Source: Cuspidothrix sp046080565 (GTDB taxonomy: Bacteria > Cyanobacteriota > Cyanobacteriia > Cyanobacteriales > Nostocaceae). Taken from it: a stretch of 8,255 nucleotides of DNA. How positions within the stretch are numbered: the stretch's first letter is position 1; each line of letters begins with the position of its first letter. The stretch is taken from positions 1-8,255 of the forward strand of contig JBJTUF010000224.1 of the NCBI GenBank assembly GCA_046080565.1. The letters run 5' to 3'. Below are positions 5,482-8,255 of the stretch, piece after piece. The notes beneath the pieces are model-generated. The model did not search any database. It saw only the letters and a program-made list of their open reading frames with translations, and was not told the origin of the DNA. A program made the translations under genes and the position numbers.

Positions 5482-5657
5482 ATTGCTGAAAATATAAATA
5501 TCTATCTTGATTTTTGTATCTACTTGCCTATCTAATTTATACAAAAAAATTTTCAAAAAATCCCAAAATCGTACATTACTTATACTTTTTTTTAAGAGTT
5601 AAGATGTCTAAAGTTTGCATAAACTTCATGGAAAATTTAGCTATGGCAGAGTAGTTA

Positions 5658-5770
5658 CTTGATAGGTGAGGAAATAGAGAGACTAAGCAGAAAAAATAAC
5701 TCTAGAGTAGGGTGGCATTTACCGCAGATTATCGTACTCTATCAAGCAACAAGATACTTTTAATCTTGTT
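5658..5770 (+). promoter_or_regulatory. Competing inverted repeats upstream of the response regulator
   Basis: CTTGATAG (5658-5665) can pair with CTATCAAG (5739-5746), while AGAGTA (5704-5709) can pair with TACTCT (5735-5740). The two partners share bases 5739-5740, so the stems compete. Directly after, AACAAGAT (5748-5755) and ATCTTGTT (5763-5770) form a perfect 8-bp hairpin with a 7-nt loop. ACTCTAGAGT (5699-5708) is a 10-bp palindrome. The arrangement could be a structured RNA leader or a set of operators; no known riboswitch class is recognised. Confidence 0.35.
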
Positions 5771-5788
5771 AATGCAAGTAATCAGGGA

Positions 5789-5816
5789 TTGAGAGTAAAC
5801 TAACTTTCAATAATAA
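5789..5816 (+). promoter_or_regulatory. Possible promoter of the response regulator gene
   Basis: TTGAGA (5789-5794), a 16-bp spacer, then TAATAA (5811-5816), about 52 bp before the ATG at 5869. The match is only fair. If this is the real promoter, the repeats at 5658-5770 lie upstream of it and would act as DNA sites rather than as RNA. Confidence 0.3.
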
Positions 5817-5868
5817 AAGTAAGCATCTATCATCATAACCAATTGCCAAAACAATAATAGATTGCCCT

Positions 5869-6585
5869 ATGGATACGCTTTACCCAACTAATTCCAAGAT
5901 TCTGATTGTAGATGACGATTATACTGTCCGTAACCTCATTCAACGTTTCTTGAGTCGGAAATATCAAATAGAATCGGCTGCGGATGGTAAAACTGCTATA
6001 ACATTGTTTGAGAAATTAAATCCTGATTTAGTAATTTTAGACTGGAATTTACCAGATGCAAACGGATATAAGCTTTGCCAAGAAATGCAAAGTCGGACTG
6101 GTGTTTTAGTCATGATTTTGACGAGTCGCAATGATGAAGCTGATAAAATTAAAGTCTTAGCCGCCGGTGCGGATGATTTTTTAACTAAACCATTTAGTCT
6201 AGCTGAGGTGGAAGTTAGGGTAGAAGCATTGTTAAGAAGAGTACGCTATATTCAACCTAGTCGTTCACAACGCTTAACTTTTAACCAATTAGCTATTAAT
6301 TCAGACGCAAGAGAAGTAACACTTAATAACAAACCTTTAGCTTTAACTGCTTTGGAGTTTAATATTTTACATTTTCTCGCTACCCATCCTGGACAAGCAT
6401 GGAGTCGCACCCAACTAATCCAAAAAATTTGGGGTTGTGATTATGTGGGAGATGGACGGGTTGTGGATGTGCATATTGGACAACTCCGTAAGAAAATGGA
6501 AGCTGATTCTAGTATGCCGGAGTTTATCAAAACGGTACGCGGTTATGGGTATAAGTTTGACCCGCCAGACAGCAGCAAGGTGTAA
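5869..6585 (+). CDS. OmpR/PhoB-family response regulator, orphan
   Basis: This 238-residue two-domain regulator has a receiver domain (about 9-124) with the acidic pocket VDDD (D15/D16), phosphorylation site D58 in LVILDWNLP, switch Thr in MILTS (T85) and K107 in LTKPFS, so all phosphorylation residues are present. A winged-helix DNA-binding domain follows (about 135-232), including ALTALEFNILHFLATHPGQA, the recognition-helix region VVDVHIGQLRKKME and the wing TVRGYGYKF. It is a cytosolic transcription factor activated by a sensor kinase. No kinase gene is next to it, as is usual for many cyanobacterial regulators. It resembles the RpaA/RpaB/NblR group in general layout, but I cannot assign it to one of them, and its targets are unknown. 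The ATG at 5869 lacks a clear Shine-Dalgarno but gives the standard N-terminus. Confidence 0.92.
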   Translation: MDTLYPTNSKILIVDDDYTVRNLIQRFLSRKYQIESAADGKTAITLFEKLNPDLVILDWNLPDANGYKLCQEMQSRTGVLVMILTSRNDEADKIKVLAAGADDFLTKPFSLAEVEVRVEALLRRVRYIQPSRSQRLTFNQLAINSDAREVTLNNKPLALTALEFNILHFLATHPGQAWSRTQLIQKIWGCDYVGDGRVVDVHIGQLRKKMEADSSMPEFIKTVRGYGYKFDPPDSSKV

Positions 6586-6590
6586 ACACT

Positions 6591-6638
6591 GGAAAATATA
6601 ATTTTTCCTCCCCTAAGCATTTATCAAAAACTTGCTTA
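6591..6638 (+). terminator. Weak stem-loops after the response regulator gene
   Basis: GGAAAA (6591-6596) pairs with TTTTCC (6603-6608) only 5 nt after the stop, and TAAGCA (6614-6619) pairs with TGCTTA (6633-6638) just beyond. Both are short and AT-rich. A terminator role is a guess from position. Confidence 0.25.
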
Positions 6639-6716
6639 AGTACGTTTAGTAATTAAATAATCATATTCAGGTGTAATTTGTGGTTATAGTGGGTGCTAGG
6701 TAGGTGATGAGAAATA

Positions 6717-6793
6717 ATGTATCCCTGACAGAAGCCGTCGCCTATGGTTTTAGTTTAGGTGGAATTAGCCATTTACTTCAGTCAAGGATACAT
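6717..6793. repeat. 77-bp element with 18-bp inverted arms upstream of the AAA_35 gene
   Basis: The left arm ATGTATCCCTGACAGAAG (6717-6734) matches the reverse complement of the right arm CTTCAGTCAAGGATACAT (6776-6793) at 16 of 18 positions. The 41-bp centre holds a smaller stem, CGCCTA (6739-6744) with TAGGTG (6755-6760). There is no coding frame and no clear flanking duplication. It could be a miniature inverted-repeat element, an excised-IS remnant, or a cruciform or operator in front of the conflict ATPase. The right arm ends 17 bp before a TATACT (6811-6816) and thus covers the -35 position. Confidence 0.6.
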
Positions 6794-6820
6794 AAAACTC
6801 AGACACAACTTATACTTTTC

Positions 6821-6824
6821 AGGA
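6821..6824 (+). promoter_or_regulatory. Shine-Dalgarno of the AAA_35 gene
   Basis: AGGA lies 6 nt before the ATG at 6831 and supports that start. The TATACT at 6811-6816 looks like a -10 but is only 14 nt from the start codon, so either the leader is very short or the true promoter is further upstream. Confidence 0.5.
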
Positions 6825-6830
6825 TAAATA

Positions 6831-8123
6831 ATGAACTTTGAAGAAGGATTACAAATTTTAGATACCGCTGTTTTTAACAAACTCAATAAACACCTGAGTG
6901 ATGTGCAAATAATTATTATCAAAGGATCGTGGCAAGGTTTGAATTATGATGAAATTGCGAGTAATGAAGGTTATACAGCCAAATATCTCCGTCAAGATGT
7001 AGGCTTCAAACTATGGAAACTACTTTCAGAAGCATTAGGAGAAGAAGTTAATAAAACTAATTTTCGTGCAGCAGTTGAACGTTCGCACCTTAAGAATAAC
7101 AACATTCTACAAACAGAATTACATCCAGATATTTCTAATCCCATCAAAAATGAATTTTTACCAGAATACCCGAAAGGTTCAGTCCCTCTAAACTCTCTAT
7201 TTTATATTCAACGCAACCTCATAGAAGAACGTTGTTATGACACAATTCTTCAGCCTGGTTCTTTGATTAGAATTAAAGCCCCAAGCCAAATGGGTAAAAC
7301 ATCCTTACTGGATAGAATTATTGCCCACTCAAATCAACAAAATTATCATACAGTCCGCCTCAATTTTTTGCAAGCAGAAACAACGATTTTTAGTAATTTA
7401 GATAAATTTTTGCGTTGGTTTTGTGCTTATGTAAGTCACAAATTAAAATTACCTCTTTTGTTAAATGAATCTTGGGATGAATATAGAGGTAGTATTATTA
7501 ATTGTACCACATATTTTGAAGATCATATTTTAGATAACATTAATCATAATTTAGTTTTGGGATTAGATGAAGTAGATAGAGTTTTTCAATATCCTGAAAT
7601 TCCTCAAGGTTTTTTTGCGATGTTACGGAGTTGGCATGAGGAAGCAAAAACTATAGAAATTTGGGAAAAATTGCGATTAGCTGTAGTCCATTCTACTGAA
7701 AATTATGGGTCATTGGATATCAATCAATCTCCCTTTAATGTCGGGTTAGTAGTCGAATTAACAGAATTTACAAAAGAACAAATAGAAATTTTAGCCCATT
7801 ATCATCAACTAGACTATAATCCAAGCGAAATACAGCTATTAATGTCTCTCATCGGTGGACATCCATATCTAATTAGATTAGCACTTTATCATCTGGAAGT
7901 TGGAGAAATAACTTTAGAAACCTTATTACAAAATGCCCCAACAAATGCCGGAATTTATGAAGAACATTTACGGCACTTTTTACATACCTTTAAAGTCAAT
8001 TCTCAGCTAACTCAGGCATTTATTCAGGTAGTTACAGCCACAGAACCAGTCAGTATAGAAACAATGCAATCATATCAACTATATAGCATGGGATTAGTAA
8101 AGAGAGTAGGCGATAAATTCTGA
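6831..8123 (+). CDS. AAA_35 STAND-like ATPase with vWA-MoxR-associated (vMAP) N-terminal HTH; C-terminus clipped
   Basis: The N-terminal 80 residues (LSDVQIIIIKGSWQGLNYDEIA...YLRQDVGFKLWKLLSEALGEEV) match the HTH module at the start of vWA-MoxR-associated proteins. From about 115 an AAA_35-type NTPase follows: VPLNSLFYIQR and EERCYDTILQPGSLIRIKAP lead to Walker A APSQMGKTS (150-158, K156), Walker B LVLGLDEVDR (D246, E247), the sensor-like VVHSTE (286-291) and GGHPYLIRLALYHL (342-355) opening the C-terminal helical part. These ATPases are thought to be switches of cyanobacterial conflict or defence systems, where the HTH may recruit a partner. The frame ends at LYSMGLVKRVGDKF; relatives, as I recall them, continue through a V-x-P-x-C-x-L-Y-x-x-YF stretch, so about 15-20 residues are missing. 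The ATPase core is intact. No effector or protease partner is visible in the window. Confidence 0.85.
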   Translation: MNFEEGLQILDTAVFNKLNKHLSDVQIIIIKGSWQGLNYDEIASNEGYTAKYLRQDVGFKLWKLLSEALGEEVNKTNFRAAVERSHLKNNNILQTELHPDISNPIKNEFLPEYPKGSVPLNSLFYIQRNLIEERCYDTILQPGSLIRIKAPSQMGKTSLLDRIIAHSNQQNYHTVRLNFLQAETTIFSNLDKFLRWFCAYVSHKLKLPLLLNESWDEYRGSIINCTTYFEDHILDNINHNLVLGLDEVDRVFQYPEIPQGFFAMLRSWHEEAKTIEIWEKLRLAVVHSTENYGSLDINQSPFNVGLVVELTEFTKEQIEILAHYHQLDYNPSEIQLLMSLIGGHPYLIRLALYHLEVGEITLETLLQNAPTNAGIYEEHLRHFLHTFKVNSQLTQAFIQVVTATEPVSIETMQSYQLYSMGLVKRVGDKF

Positions 8124-8139
8124 CAGGAGGACAAGATAG

Positions 8140-8255
8140 CTAGAAGCTAGAGAGAGCAAGCTTCATAGCTCTTTGCCCTTTGATGTAATCCTTCAACCGA
8201 TAGCGGCTAAATTGCATTAATTCTTCTATAGTTTTTTGGAACATTTGATGTACCC
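8140..8255 (-). CDS. 3' end of a minus-strand gene, possibly a transposase
   Basis: On the minus strand a frame is open from the window edge to TAG at 8142-8140, giving 37 residues that include MFQKTIEELMQFSRYRLKDY and end KLALSSF. The text is basic and helical, as in the C-terminus of many transposases, but I cannot name a family. An ATG at 8244 could in principle start a 34-residue peptide, but the frame continues upstream, so a fragment of a longer gene is more likely. It is convergent with the AAA_35 gene, with 16 bp between the two stops, and its DNA may be what replaced the end of that gene. Confidence 0.4.
   Translation of the reverse strand, partial: VHQMFQKTIEELMQFSRYRLKDYIKGQRAMKLALSSF
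8143..8164. repeat. Hairpin and heptamer duplication between convergent genes
   Basis: GAAGCT (8143-8148) pairs with AGCTTC (8159-8164) around a 10-nt purine-rich loop. AGCTAGA occurs twice in tandem (8138-8144 and 8145-8151). Its place at the convergence of the AAA_35 gene and the minus-strand frame suits a terminator or an IS end, but neither is proven. Confidence 0.3.

Larger units (their letters stand above)
5389..5868. other. Intergenic region with terminator stem and structured leader, no gene seen
   Basis: I find no credible gene; the longest start-to-stop frame noticed is a 28-codon one at 5403. The first 100 bp hold a long stem that probably ends the moeB transcript. The second half (5658-5770) holds interlocking inverted repeats ahead of the response regulator gene. 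The middle part, 5490-5600, is AT-rich with runs of A and T, including an eight-T run after TTATAC. Confidence 0.6.

Noticed and set aside
5403..5489. 28-codon plus-strand frame after moeB
   Set aside because: It runs through the 13-bp stem-loop, has no ribosome binding site and no recognisable product.
5869..6585. Naming the response regulator as RpaB, RpaA or NblR
   Set aside because: The domain layout fits, but the wing and linker differ from the sequences I recall, and no diagnostic neighbour is present.
1..8255. HIP1 octamer (GCGATCGC) as a cyanobacterial marker
   Set aside because: None was seen by eye, so it could not be used to support the lineage; the assignment rests on the genes instead.

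Overview
The window looks like accessory chromosomal DNA of a filamentous (Nostocales-type) cyanobacterium. The sequence is AT-rich. It carries an AAA_35 ATPase with a vWA-MoxR-associated N-terminal HTH, a cyanobacterial TRADD-N-associated two-transmembrane protein, an EcaB-like exported beta-carbonic anhydrase, and a MoeB-rhodanese protein of cyanobacterial type. I saw no HIP1 octamer (GCGATCGC) when reading by eye, so the genus is left open. No rRNA, tRNA or CRISPR array is visible.

Layout. Positions 1-135 are the 3' end of a transposase gene that begins outside the window. It is convergent with, and overlaps by 14 bp, an unrecognised minus-strand gene (122-682) that has a good promoter at 722-751. 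Positions 773-1953 form an apparently intact 1181-bp IS4-family insertion sequence: 16-bp terminal inverted repeats (15/16), a protective hairpin, and a transposase with a full DDE set and the Y(2)R(3)E(6)K signature. An intergenic stretch (1954-2358) holds a perfect 18-bp palindrome, a second imperfect palindrome centred 30 bp away, and an array of degenerate 11-bp repeats. These lead into a small two-helix membrane protein gene (2359-2613) of a family associated with cyanobacterial conflict systems. A nested hairpin (2680-2746) follows.

Positions 2886-5388 hold three same-strand genes with short gaps (62 and 53 bp): a Tat/lipobox beta-carbonic anhydrase, a JAMM (MPN+) metalloprotease, and a MoeB/Uba4-like E1 enzyme with a C-terminal rhodanese domain. 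The last two are a functional pair for ubiquitin-like sulfur carriers: the E1 adenylates and thiolates a C-terminal Gly-Gly, and the protease can trim or release the carrier. The carrier itself is not in the window. A 13-bp stem after moeB probably ends the unit.

Positions 5389-5868 form a long leader-like region with competing inverted repeats before an orphan OmpR-family response regulator (5869-6585). After a 77-bp element with 18-bp inverted arms (6717-6793) comes an HTH-AAA_35 conflict-system ATPase (6831-8123). It seems to lack its last 15-20 residues, and beyond its stop lies the 3' end of a minus-strand reading frame that may be another mobile element. Both window edges therefore look shaped by insertion sequences. 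The most interesting points are the clipped conflict ATPase, the orphan TRADD-associated membrane protein, the JAMM-E1 pair and the undescribed intergenic repeats.
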